From: a virus
Reading direction: 5' to 3' (one strand)
Length of the DNA stretch: 55,794 bases
IMG/VR virus record: IMGVR_UViG_3300042392_001901
Location: 1-55,794 of that record
This document shows positions 6,248-13,783 of this stretch, in pieces. Positions within the stretch are counted from its first letter, which is position 1, and the number at the start of each line of letters is the position of its first letter. The notes beneath the pieces were generated by a model. That model ran no database searches and was not told the origin of the DNA. It was given only the letters and a program-made list of their open reading frames with translations. The position numbers were made by a program, and so were the translations under genes.

Positions 6248-6691
6248 ATGAATAATTTTCATTACAACCAAGATCCACTGTATGCTGCTGCAGCAAAGAT
6301 ACTCGGCAGAGAATCATTAACAGAAGATGCATCGCATGCGTCTGCCCTTAAAGAACTTAAAGCTTCTAAGGGTGCTGCAATGATAAAGTCAAAAAACAAT
6401 CATGTATTTGGTAAAAATGGTGGATTTTCTGCAGCTCAAGAAGACGCTGACACAATTGCTATTATGATTTTCAAGCAGTCGAACAAAGGGTGGATTACCA
6501 AGACCACATTCTATACAATCGAAAAAGAAGATGGCGAAAGTTATTTTAATGTCTATAGTCAAGACGTAACACACATCGCAAATCCAAAGACGTCTGCTGA
6601 AAAGGTCTATGAGATTGCAAAGCAACACAGCGACAGCAAATACTATTTCAAAACCTTCGATCAAAAATTAGAAATTAACGAACTAAACTAA
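6248..6691 (+). CDS. Putative internal head protein 4
   Basis: A 147-residue protein. It opens MNNFHYNQDPLYAAAAKIL, followed by LTE at 24-26, nearly the same leader as the next gene. The body (about 30-147) has a beta-rich stretch with KGWITKTTFYTIEKEDGESYFNVYSQDV and a basic C-terminal part. A near-consensus late motif (AATAAATA) is at its start. Shared leader and order point to a common packaging route; the body is unrecognised. Confidence 0.55.
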   Translation: MNNFHYNQDPLYAAAAKILGRESLTEDASHASALKELKASKGAAMIKSKNNHVFGKNGGFSAAQEDADTIAIMIFKQSNKGWITKTTFYTIEKEDGESYFNVYSQDVTHIANPKTSAEKVYEIAKQHSDSKYYFKTFDQKLEINELN

Positions 6692-6692
6692 A

Positions 6693-6700
6693 TATAAATA
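6693..6700 (+). promoter_or_regulatory. T4-type late promoter
   Basis: An exact TATAAATA ten bases before the ATG at 6710, just after the stop of the preceding gene. Confidence 0.6.
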
Positions 6701-6709
6701 AATTAACAC

Positions 6710-8773
6710 ATGAATAACTTCCACTATCACCAAGACCCGATGTATGCTGCAGCTACAGCAATTCTAACTGGCAAAACTCAACTGCAAGAGTCTGATACTC
6801 TTGACGAAGCAATTGATTGGAACCTTATCCAATCAATGTATGTAAAAGACATTATTGATATTGTAGCAGCATTAGTAATTGGAGGAGGAATTGGTGTAGC
6901 TGCTATATTTGGTGGCGCAATAAAAAGATATCTTTCAGATAAAGCAGACGAAAGAGACGCAAAGGAGTCTGCACAATTCTTAAAGAGCACACTTGATAAA
7001 ATCTTAAAGGACAGCAAATCAAAAGAGCTTATTTCACAAATTAAATCTTTTCCTTATTCATCAAAATCTACAGAAGAAGCTAAAAAGAATAACGAAGAGC
7101 GTAAAAAGCTAGTTAGAGCTTATAGTGCACGTCTCAAAACATTATTAAGCGATGATGAGTATGCATTGATAAATGACATCTATAACAATACCATTCGTGA
7201 AAGCGCTGATACTCTTGAAGAAGGAGTCGAAGACGTCAAGTCAATCGTCGACACCCTAAAGGTTGGCGACACTACAAACTTTGGCAAGGTGTTAGAAATT
7301 GGGACTAACAGCATTACATTCAAGGCAAAAGATCTTCCAAAGACAACAATTGCGTTTAATCAACGCAAGATGGGCAGCTCAGAATTTTTACTTCTTAAAA
7401 CAATCAAACTAAAGGAAGAGACTGAACTTGAAGAAAAGGACGTTGCTGAAGCATACAAGCCATTACGCAAGCCAGCCGACCTCATCGACGAATTACAAAG
7501 CATAGTCGACGCCCCAGATTCAAAACTTTGGGACGTCACAAGTGTGTCTATTCGTTTAAGTCATGAAGACATCTTTGATCGTTTTCCAAAGATTTATGAC
7601 TATGTTGAAGATATGTGGTTTGAAATTATGCAACCAAATGGTGCTAAAAAGACAAAAGAAATTGCTAAAAAAGCAATTGAAGCAGTGCGCAAGTATTATC
7701 CAGACCTCAACAAATCTCAGAAAAGCAATCCAGTCTATAAAGAAGAAGAGAGCATTGAAGAAAAAACAATTGATGAAGCAATCAACTGGCTTGGTGACTA
7801 TCTCCCAACTTCAGAAAAGAGTCAGTTTGGCGGATATCGTCCGACAATTATTGATAAGAAAACTAAAAGAGTTATATACCAAAGTGCGGTTAGATACAAT
7901 GCACCTCAAGAGGCAAAGGATCACGCTGAAGAATATCTCAAGCAAAAGTCAAAGGGCATCAAAGAGCCAAAACTTCCTCATGTCGGCACATACAAAGAAG
8001 AGTCTGATTGCCCCGATGAAAAGATGGATGAAGCAGCAGATGCGGCACTCAAGCGCCGCAAGCAAGTTGACATGGCCCGAGTAAATGCTGGAACTATGAG
8101 TCGCGATGACTATAATAAAAAGTATAAACTTGGTAAATATCGTCCAGCCGGCAGCAAATTGTCTGGTCCAGGTGGAGTCTATAAAAATCTTGTTAAGGAG
8201 GAAGAGACACTCGAAGAAGCTGTTCCAACACCAGCTGTACAAAAGCTTATAACATCAATTGATATGCTAAGCCCTAAAGACTATCTAGTTTTCTTACAGG
8301 CACTCGCAGACAACGCGCAAGGCATCGCTAATATGTCACAAGCAGGAAAAGATGGAAAGTCAAATGCAAATGCATGGAAAACTGTAGCAGATCATATTTC
8401 TACAGCAGCTGATGCCTATGCAAAGCGTCCAGTTCGCCTGGAAAACATAGAAGTAGAAGGCGAGTCTCTCGAAGAAGCCGCTAAAATTACTCCAGTAAAA
8501 GGAAAATATATCTTCTTTATTCAAGACCGCGAACTCTATCAACTCGACCCATATAAACTGCTTGCAAAGACTGATTTTGATCGAATCTCTAGCAGCAAAC
8601 TTATGTCACACATGAAATTAGGCAGCGAGTGGAAAGCAGTATCAGTTGCATGGGGAACAGATCTTCTTGAGATTGGTGCACTCGAATCTCCAAAAGATAT
8701 ATCTGATGCAGAGCAATGGTATGTTGTGCCCCATCTATACGACAAAGTCACACATCTTGCATTGATACACTAA
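6710..8773 (+). CDS. Putative internal head polyprotein with repeated LxE sites
   Basis: A 687-residue protein with the same leader as its neighbours (MNNFHYHQDPMYAAATAIL, LQE at 25-27). The sequence is then divided by recurrent motifs fitting the (L/I)xE cut site of T4-type prohead proteases: LDE 31-33, LEE 169-171, LEE 240-242, IEE 349-351, IDE 354-356, MDE 439-441, LEE 501-503, LEE 587-589, several followed by Ala or Gly. The pieces differ in character: one has a Gly/Ala/Ile membrane-like helix (about 48-72), one is a helical repeat as in the gene at 5179 (508-570), one is short and basic with GKYRPAG (442-495), and the last is compact (590-687). Reading it as a polyprotein is inference. 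No family is recognised. Confidence 0.55.
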   Translation: MNNFHYHQDPMYAAATAILTGKTQLQESDTLDEAIDWNLIQSMYVKDIIDIVAALVIGGGIGVAAIFGGAIKRYLSDKADERDAKESAQFLKSTLDKILKDSKSKELISQIKSFPYSSKSTEEAKKNNEERKKLVRAYSARLKTLLSDDEYALINDIYNNTIRESADTLEEGVEDVKSIVDTLKVGDTTNFGKVLEIGTNSITFKAKDLPKTTIAFNQRKMGSSEFLLLKTIKLKEETELEEKDVAEAYKPLRKPADLIDELQSIVDAPDSKLWDVTSVSIRLSHEDIFDRFPKIYDYVEDMWFEIMQPNGAKKTKEIAKKAIEAVRKYYPDLNKSQKSNPVYKEEESIEEKTIDEAINWLGDYLPTSEKSQFGGYRPTIIDKKTKRVIYQSAVRYNAPQEAKDHAEEYLKQKSKGIKEPKLPHVGTYKEESDCPDEKMDEAADAALKRRKQVDMARVNAGTMSRDDYNKKYKLGKYRPAGSKLSGPGGVYKNLVKEEETLEEAVPTPAVQKLITSIDMLSPKDYLVFLQALADNAQGIANMSQAGKDGKSNANAWKTVADHISTAADAYAKRPVRLENIEVEGESLEEAAKITPVKGKYIFFIQDRELYQLDPYKLLAKTDFDRISSSKLMSHMKLGSEWKAVSVAWGTDLLEIGALESPKDISDAEQWYVVPHLYDKVTHLALIH

Positions 8774-8795
8774 TACTAATTAAAAAATAATATAG

Positions 8796-8830
8796 AAAAG
8801 CCACTCGGGTCACTCTGAGTGGCTTTTCTC
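8796..8830 (+). terminator. Rho-independent terminator
   Basis: AAAAGCCACTC (8796-8806) pairs with GAGTGGCTTTT (8817-8827). The stem is flanked by A and T tracts, so it could stop transcription from both sides. It closes the internal-protein block. Confidence 0.85.
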
Positions 8831-8897
8831 GTATATATAACTCTATAGAGGACGCGGTTGTCTTCTATACTTAACACACACAAACACACACAATAAA

Positions 8898-9116
8898 ATG
8901 AATAAAAACGCATACGAAATACGACTAGAGGTATTGCAACTCGCTCATGGCGATATTATGACGCAATATCATGAGGCATTAAATTGTCAAAAAGAGACGA
9001 TTTATCAGGACGGACAGGAAACATCAGACTTGTCTACTGTAGATGTCACACTACCAGCTGTATCTAAGGTTATCGAAAGAGCAGAAGAACTCTATGCATT
9101 TGTGCACGGAGCATAA
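8898..9116 (+). CDS. Small conserved-looking hypothetical protein
   Basis: A 72-residue protein isolated between two terminators. It is helical, with MNKNAYEIRLEVLQLAH at the start and VSKVIERAEELYAFV at the end. From memory, similar short proteins occur in T4-like marine phages without a known role. A -10-like TATACT lies upstream near 8868, but no convincing -35 was found. Confidence 0.6.
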   Translation: MNKNAYEIRLEVLQLAHGDIMTQYHEALNCQKETIYQDGQETSDLSTVDVTLPAVSKVIERAEELYAFVHGA

Positions 9117-9128
9117 AGGTTAATAGCG

Positions 9129-9162
9129 AGTAGCCAGTGTTGTATTGCGCTGGCTACTTTTA
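9129..9162 (+). terminator. Rho-independent terminator
   Basis: AGTAGCCAG (9129-9137) pairs with CTGGCTACT (9150-9158), followed by TTTTA. It isolates the gene at 8898 from the next promoter. Confidence 0.8.
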
Positions 9163-9164
9163 TA

Positions 9165-9192
9165 TTTACAAATTAAAAAAGATTGTTATAAT
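9165..9192 (+). promoter_or_regulatory. Host-type promoter
   Basis: TTTACA (9165-9170), a 16 bp spacer and TATAAT (9187-9192), seven bases ahead of the ATG at 9199. The sequence is the same class as the uvsE and gene 32 promoters. Confidence 0.75.
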
Positions 9193-9198
9193 AACAAC

Positions 9199-9453
9199 AT
9201 GAAAATCAAGGATAAAAATGGTGCTCAGTTTGAACTCGATGATTGCACAATTCTTCAAATTACTCTTAATAAACTGCGAGAAGTATATGACTGGCAATCA
9301 AACTACTATATTGACACTGCAAACAATAAAGTATTAAAGACAGAAACATACCACACAACTCATAGTTGGGACACTACGAGTGAAGTGCGTGATGCGACAG
9401 TTGATGATTATCGCTTTTCTGCAGTGCTTGCTAAATTAGTTTGTGGGAGATAG
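9199..9453 (+). CDS. Hypothetical protein
   Basis: An 84-residue protein behind its own host-type promoter. The ATG at 9199 is taken because the earlier in-frame start lies inside the terminator and promoter. It reads as a small alpha/beta protein (KDKNGAQFELDDC ... YIDTANNKVLKTETYHTT). It converges with the minus-strand glycosyltransferase gene, overlapping it by 18 bases. Confidence 0.6.
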   Translation: MKIKDKNGAQFELDDCTILQITLNKLREVYDWQSNYYIDTANNKVLKTETYHTTHSWDTTSEVRDATVDDYRFSAVLAKLVCGR

Positions 9454-10248
9454 CTTATGTTTTGTAATTGGCACTCGATAGAGCCAGTGTACTGAGTCAC
9501 TAAATCCTGAGCCCCAATGATGCACACTAAACTGATGTATATGTCGTGCTCGTGATAGGATAAAAAAATCTACTAGTGTGTCAAGCGCAGAATCATTTTC
9601 AAGTGCCATATGACTTGGAACCGTAGAAGTGCATCTCAAACCATATTTTTCTGCTAAGATGCGCTTACATTCAGCCGAGTCTGACATTATTATGCATGGA
9701 CGTGTAGTAGAATCTTGTATAGTTTTTACAACAGATAACCTATCAATAAGTTGTTCCATTGTATAGTCAACAGTGTCTCCTATTTGAGTGCCAAATGAAA
9801 GTATGTCACCGACGCGAACATGAATAACTTCATAATCTGTCAACGAATCTAATGCAGCAACTATTGCGCGTTCACACTCTTCAGTTGGTTGCAAATATTT
9901 TCTAACAGACTCTACTATTCGCCTTGGTAGTTTAAATACTGGCCATACATTTGTGTAAATATGTAAATTATCCCGCCGTAAATTTTTTAGATTTATTTGA
10001 TTTTTAAGATTGGTTTGTAGTGCCCGTAGAGTGGCATTTTGAATGTCTTGTAAATCTAAAATTTTATTTGTATTTGGAGGTGTAACCGAACATTGATTTT
10101 GTAAATATTGACCAATTGGGTGCTGCCTAAAATCAATTTCAAATGGTATACTATATTCCACGCATAGTTGATTTGCCGCGATTGACCCTCGTATAAAATC
10201 ACCCAATCCCATCCCCCTTTCTTTTGCAAAGTATGTGTGTATGAGCAT
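9436..10248 (-). CDS. Fucosyltransferase-like glycosyltransferase
   Basis: A 270-residue protein. The start MLIHTYF at 10248 is chosen because the longer frame runs into the divergent gene. Residues 10-25 (KERGMGLGDFIRGSIAANQL) look like a Gly-rich nucleotide-sugar loop. The C-terminal half has HVRVGD, CIIMSDS and DFFILSRARHIHQFSVHHWGSGFS, the pattern of alpha-1,2/1,6-fucosyltransferase-type (GT11/NodZ-like) enzymes. It would transfer a sugar from a nucleotide donor onto a glycan or virion protein. It is transcribed away from the FkbM gene, forming a divergent glycan-modification cluster. Donor and acceptor are unknown. Confidence 0.6.
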   Translation of the reverse strand: MLIHTYFAKERGMGLGDFIRGSIAANQLCVEYSIPFEIDFRQHPIGQYLQNQCSVTPPNTNKILDLQDIQNATLRALQTNLKNQINLKNLRRDNLHIYTNVWPVFKLPRRIVESVRKYLQPTEECERAIVAALDSLTDYEVIHVRVGDILSFGTQIGDTVDYTMEQLIDRLSVVKTIQDSTTRPCIIMSDSAECKRILAEKYGLRCTSTVPSHMALENDSALDTLVDFFILSRARHIHQFSVHHWGSGFSDSVHWLYRVPITKHKLSPTN

Positions 10249-10260
10249 GTTATTATTTAT

Positions 10261-10268
10261 TATAAATA
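10261..10268 (+). promoter_or_regulatory. T4-type late promoter
   Basis: An exact TATAAATA six bases before the FkbM methyltransferase start. The overlapping reverse motif AATAAATA faces the fucosyltransferase-like gene. Confidence 0.6.
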
Positions 10269-10274
10269 AAATAT

Positions 10275-10931
10275 ATGAAAATAACGCGTGAAAACATTGC
10301 GATTTTAGAGAATGATACTCATATATCACGTTGGGTTGAAGAAAGTGGCCGCCTCGATCATGATCGCTACGCGTTGCCAATCATTTTAGAATATATACAA
10401 CCTGGTTATACAGTTGTTGATGCTGGTGCATTTATAGGCGACCACACACTTGCATATTGTGATGCAGTTGGTAAAAATGGAGACGTTTATGCATTTGAAC
10501 CAAATCCTGCAGCCTTTGAATGTTTACAATATAATTGCGGTTCAGCAAATTTATTTAATTGTGGACTATCAAACTGTGACGAAGAAGTAAACTATTCAGT
10601 AGATAATAATGCTGGAGCTGGCCGAATATCACAACAGTCTGGTGATGGTTCATTTTGCATAAAAACTATAACACTAGACTCACTAAACCTGTCTGCTCTT
10701 GATTTTTTTAAGCTTGATATTGAGGGTTATGAACTCAATGCTTTAGAAGGAGCAAAAGAAACAATTTCAAAATATCGTCCAGTTTTTTGGATTGAAATTA
10801 ATGTCGGTGCCCTTGCGCAAAATGGCAAAACTGCGCATGATATTGAAAACTTTCTGTCTCAATTTGGTTATGACATAATACCATTCCCTGAAGTTGGTGA
10901 ACAATATGACATACTTTGCATACCGCAATGA
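10275..10931 (+). CDS. FkbM-family methyltransferase
   Basis: A 218-residue SAM-dependent methyltransferase. Residues 50-62 (TVVDAGAFIGDHT) are the SAM-binding motif I, VYAFEPNPAAFECL (about 77-90) is the acidic motif II characteristic of FkbM proteins, and LDFFKLDIEGYELNALEG (about 145-163) is the family-defining LDVEGxE-like segment. FkbM enzymes O-methylate sugars and polyketides (known). Its stop overlaps the next start as ATGA, so it is translated with two glycosyltransferases. It likely methylates a sugar placed by them (inference). Confidence 0.85.
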   Translation: MKITRENIAILENDTHISRWVEESGRLDHDRYALPIILEYIQPGYTVVDAGAFIGDHTLAYCDAVGKNGDVYAFEPNPAAFECLQYNCGSANLFNCGLSNCDEEVNYSVDNNAGAGRISQQSGDGSFCIKTITLDSLNLSALDFFKLDIEGYELNALEGAKETISKYRPVFWIEINVGALAQNGKTAHDIENFLSQFGYDIIPFPEVGEQYDILCIPQ

Positions 10932-11611
10932 AAACTGATATACTCATACGTTCGTATCGCAATGACTTTAAATGGTTGTGGCATTCTTTAAAAAGTATAC
11001 ATAAATATGGTAAAGAGTTTGAAACTCTTCATCTTGTAGTCCCAGAATCTGATGTTCAACTGCTCGCTCACCTTACAGCAGAGAATGTACATGGCACAGT
11101 TGATCAATGTGATGGCTATCTTGCGCAACAGATTACTAAATTACATGCAGACACGTGGTGTTTATCTGACTATATTCTTCATGTTGATAGTGACTGTATT
11201 TTTTATAAAGATTTTTCACCAACTTGTTTTTTTAAAGATAACAAACCTATTATGCTTCGCGAAGAATGTTCTAATAGTCCATGGAATGCGATCTCTGAAA
11301 AGACTCTTGGTTGGTATGATAGTTATGAATATATGAGAAGACATCCAATTATATATCCACGATGGATATATAACGAGTTTAGAGCATGGATAATGAAAAA
11401 ACATAGTTGCAGCCTTGAACAATGGATATGCCAACAACAGCGTAATGAATTTAGTGAGTTTAATACTCTTGGTCAATGGGCGCATAAAGTTTATCCTGAA
11501 GCATTTTCATGGTGTCACCCAAGCGAAGTTCCAGAATATTGTAAGCAATATTGGTCATGGGGAGGATTGCAAGATGATATAATCAAAGACATTGAAACAT
11601 TACTGGCATGA
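10928..11611 (+). CDS. Putative glycosyltransferase (DxD type)
   Basis: A 227-residue protein. It begins TDILIRSYRNDFKWLWHSLKSI, a typical GT-A start, and has HVDSDCIF near residue 85, a DxD-type metal/nucleotide-sugar motif. The C terminus is Trp-rich (EYCKQYWSWGGLQDD). It overlaps the FkbM gene upstream and the next glycosyltransferase by ATGA junctions. A damaged copy of its 3' end is found at about 12330-12488. The sugar is unknown. Confidence 0.65.
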   Translation: MKTDILIRSYRNDFKWLWHSLKSIHKYGKEFETLHLVVPESDVQLLAHLTAENVHGTVDQCDGYLAQQITKLHADTWCLSDYILHVDSDCIFYKDFSPTCFFKDNKPIMLREECSNSPWNAISEKTLGWYDSYEYMRRHPIIYPRWIYNEFRAWIMKKHSCSLEQWICQQQRNEFSEFNTLGQWAHKVYPEAFSWCHPSEVPEYCKQYWSWGGLQDDIIKDIETLLA

Positions 11612-12261
11612 AAGTTTTGCTTTTAACAGTTTGTTCGGCTCGTCATCAAAACTTTACTGAAAAGCTTTATAATGAAATTTTGTTACATTGCAAACATGAA
11701 TGTAAGATTGCATATCTTGATAATAGTTGCGAAGGAGACTTTCAAAGTGAGGCATTTTTTAATGCATGTTATAATAAAACACACCATATTATCACTGAAC
11801 TTGAGGCTTTGCAATATGGTGATGCACTCATATATCTAGATAGTGATATATGCGTAAGAGGCAACATAGTAACTACAATGTTAGAAGAACTTGGAGACTC
11901 TCATATTGCATTTCAACAAGATAGCAAAAACGCATTATGTGCCGGACTTTTTGTATGTCGGGTATGTCCTGAAACTATTAACTTTTTTAATAATGTAAAA
12001 GAAGCTCTCATTTGTAATAAAGAATATTATGCAGCAAAGGAATGTGACCAAACTGTAATAAATGAGATGTTACCGCATTCAGGTTTAAAATATATTCCAC
12101 TTAGTCTCAAATTTACGACATATGGCAATCTAGAACTCGGCCTTTGGAGTCCAGATTCTCCGCATTTTGTTTTAGATAGTGATGCCTTAGCATTTCATGC
12201 AAATTTTACAGTAGGGTTGCATAATAAAACACAATTGTTGAATTTAGTACGATCACAATAG
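11608..12261 (+). CDS. Putative nucleotide-sugar glycosyltransferase
   Basis: A 217-residue protein with a GT-A-like fold pattern: VLLLTVCSARHQNFTEKLY at the start, ALIYLDSDICVRG near residues 72-84 (DSD motif), then FQQDSKNALCAGLFVCR and CDQTVINEML, which resemble the acceptor-side motifs of nucleotide-diphospho-sugar transferases (GT77-like). It is last in the overlapping three-gene operon. It probably extends the glycan made by the upstream enzyme. Confidence 0.65.
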   Translation: MKVLLLTVCSARHQNFTEKLYNEILLHCKHECKIAYLDNSCEGDFQSEAFFNACYNKTHHIITELEALQYGDALIYLDSDICVRGNIVTTMLEELGDSHIAFQQDSKNALCAGLFVCRVCPETINFFNNVKEALICNKEYYAAKECDQTVINEMLPHSGLKYIPLSLKFTTYGNLELGLWSPDSPHFVLDSDALAFHANFTVGLHNKTQLLNLVRSQ

Positions 12262-12264
12262 TTG

Positions 12265-12293
12265 TGTACAAATAAGTAGATTTGGTGTATAAT
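12265..12293 (+). promoter_or_regulatory. Host-type promoter, near copy of the uvsE promoter
   Basis: TGTACA (12265-12270), 17 bp, TATAAT (12288-12293), then ACATCATGATG. The downstream bases match the uvsE promoter at 12826-12854 (TATAATACATCATGA). It probably now transcribes the pseudogene and tmRNA. Confidence 0.7.
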
Positions 12294-12298
12294 ACATC

Positions 12299-12488
12299 AT
12301 GATGCCAAGATTGAGACTTGTTCGTATTAGTGAATTTAATACACTTGGTCAATTGGCACGTAAATTTCATGCAAGATGCGTTTACTTGGATGTATCCTAG
12401 TGATGTACCAACTGTTTGTAAACAATATTGGTCATGGGGAGGTCTAGATGATAATATACATAATGAGATAAATAAAATAATAACTTAA
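12299..12488 (+). pseudogene. Chimeric remnant: uvsE 5' end joined to glycosyltransferase 3' end
   Basis: The first codons read MMPRLRLVRISE, close to the start of UvsE downstream (MTPRLGLVCISE). They switch at an AGTGA shared by both parents into EFNTLGQLARK, matching the glycosyltransferase at 10928 (EFNTLGQWAHK). After a frameshift the match continues (FTWMYPSDVPTVCKQYWSWGGLDDNI) to the end. The 33-codon ORF that remains is unlikely to be functional. It records an illegitimate recombination of two flanking genes. Confidence 0.75.
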
Positions 12489-12490
12489 AC

Positions 12491-12817
12491 GGGTGTGACA
12501 TGGTTTCGACATGACATTTGAAGCAATATATGCAATGCACAGTCTGCACGACTCTAAGTGCAAGAGAAAAACGAAAAAGATACACTAGCTCTCGCGGCAT
12601 AACCGCACCAACGCATCAACTCCGATAACATGCGTTGGTACAGAGTAGGGTCGGATAGTTGTATATCGAAAATATAATAGACTCATCGATTCGAATATTG
12701 ATGCGGGATTGCTCGACAACAATCTAGGTTGTGATTGTCCTAACATCAATCAATAAATTGTAGAAGTATATTGCCGAGAAGTCATGGACTGGAGTTCGAT
12801 CCTCCACACATCCACCA
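12491..12817 (+). ncRNA. ssrA: Transfer-messenger RNA (tmRNA)
   Basis: A 327-base RNA. The 5' end GGGTGTG pairs with CACATCC before A-CCA (one G-T pair). The T arm is TGGAG-TTCGATC-CTCCA, and GGTTTCGACA near the 5' end is the conserved tmRNA D-loop region. An internal reading frame (12558-12602) ends in ALAA plus TAA, and a 10 bp hairpin (12607-12639) follows, as in bacterial tmRNAs. tmRNA with SmpB rescues stalled ribosomes and tags the nascent chain for proteolysis. It may help translate phage mRNA or recycle ribosomes after host mRNA decay. No smpB is in the window, so host SmpB would be used. Confidence 0.9.
12558..12602 (+). CDS. tmRNA tag-peptide reading frame
   Basis: The frame encodes (V)QEKNEKDTLALAA and then TAA. 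An in-frame TAA immediately precedes GTG, so the resume codon is GTG or the following CAA. The C-terminal ALAA is the proteolysis signal of bacterial SsrA tags. Confidence 0.8.
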   Translation: MQEKNEKDTLALAA

Positions 12818-12825
12818 TTTTTTTG

Positions 12826-12854
12826 TTTACAAATTGACGCTTTTAGGGTATAAT
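12826..12854 (+). promoter_or_regulatory. Host-type promoter of uvsE
   Basis: TTTACA (12826-12831), 17 bp, TATAAT (12849-12854). The start codon follows after five bases, giving a nearly leaderless mRNA. Confidence 0.75.
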
Positions 12855-12859
12855 ACATC

Positions 12860-13777
12860 ATGACACCACGACTGGGACTAGTTTGCATAAGTGAAAGACT
12901 GACATACCAAAAGATCTCAGCAAAGACGATGACTCGCAAGCAGTTTGTAACTCTTGGTCGTGAGCGTGGGTTGCAAGTACTATCCGAGCGTATACTTCAT
13001 AATTCGCAGCACATCTTGCGTACACTCCAGGCATGCATCGACTCAGGTGCTCGTCACTATCGTGTGTCGAGTTCAATTTTCCCGTTGCTTACTGATCATA
13101 CGCTCGAGTTGCGCTACGACGACCTGCATGGGTTTGATGATATCGCAAGCAACCTTGCGAAGGCTGGTGAATTTGCTCGGCAGCATGACATCACATGCAG
13201 CTCACATCCCGATCAGTTTAATGTCCTATCAAGTTATAACCCTGATGTTGTAGACAAGACTATTCGCGAACTTGACCATCAGTCATATGTGCTTGATATG
13301 ATGGGATGTAAAGCAAACTATAGTTCTCCAATGTGTCTGCATCTCAACAAGAGCCCTGACTTTAAGCGTGAAACTATTGGCGAGTATGTGTCTCGCTTTT
13401 GTGCAAATCTCGCCCGTTGTAGTCGTGGCGTTCGTCATCGACTTGTGTTAGAAAACGAAGACAAGGCATACTGGAATTGCGAGAATCTCTACACACATTT
13501 TGCAGGGCATCTTCCACTCGTCTATGACAATCTTCATGACACGTGCAACCCGTCATGCGACTCGTCTCAAAGCATCTCTCGATTTCGCCAAAGTTGGGGA
13601 AAATATACTCCTGTGTTTCATTGGAGCGAAGGTATTGGCAGCACTCGTAGTCATACTGACTATGCAACCCATCTCCCACATGTAGTCTCTGCAAATCGTG
13701 ACGTCACCTGGGAAGTCGAACTCAAGGCAAAAGACAATGCAATTGCTCATATTCTGAGCACCTTTTTTGCCTCCTAA
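12860..13777 (+). CDS. uvsE: UV-damage endonuclease UvsE (UVDE)
   Basis: A 305-residue TIM-barrel nuclease of full family length. It begins RLGLVCISERL, the usual UVDE start; RISSDLFPL-like HYRVSSSIFPLLT, CSSHPDQFNVLSS, LVLENEDKAYW, PLVYDNLHD and PVFHWSEG contain the conserved metal-binding His, Glu and Asp residues. UVDE nicks DNA 5' to UV photoproducts to start repair. It has its own host-type promoter and is followed by promoter module B. Expression with a very short leader is predicted. Confidence 0.93.
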   Translation: MTPRLGLVCISERLTYQKISAKTMTRKQFVTLGRERGLQVLSERILHNSQHILRTLQACIDSGARHYRVSSSIFPLLTDHTLELRYDDLHGFDDIASNLAKAGEFARQHDITCSSHPDQFNVLSSYNPDVVDKTIRELDHQSYVLDMMGCKANYSSPMCLHLNKSPDFKRETIGEYVSRFCANLARCSRGVRHRLVLENEDKAYWNCENLYTHFAGHLPLVYDNLHDTCNPSCDSSQSISRFRQSWGKYTPVFHWSEGIGSTRSHTDYATHLPHVVSANRDVTWEVELKAKDNAIAHILSTFFAS

Positions 13778-13783
13778 AGGTCT

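Noticed and set aside
12397-12600. Minus-strand ORF across the pseudogene and tmRNA
   Set aside because: It overlaps a clear tmRNA and a decayed gene, with no independent support.
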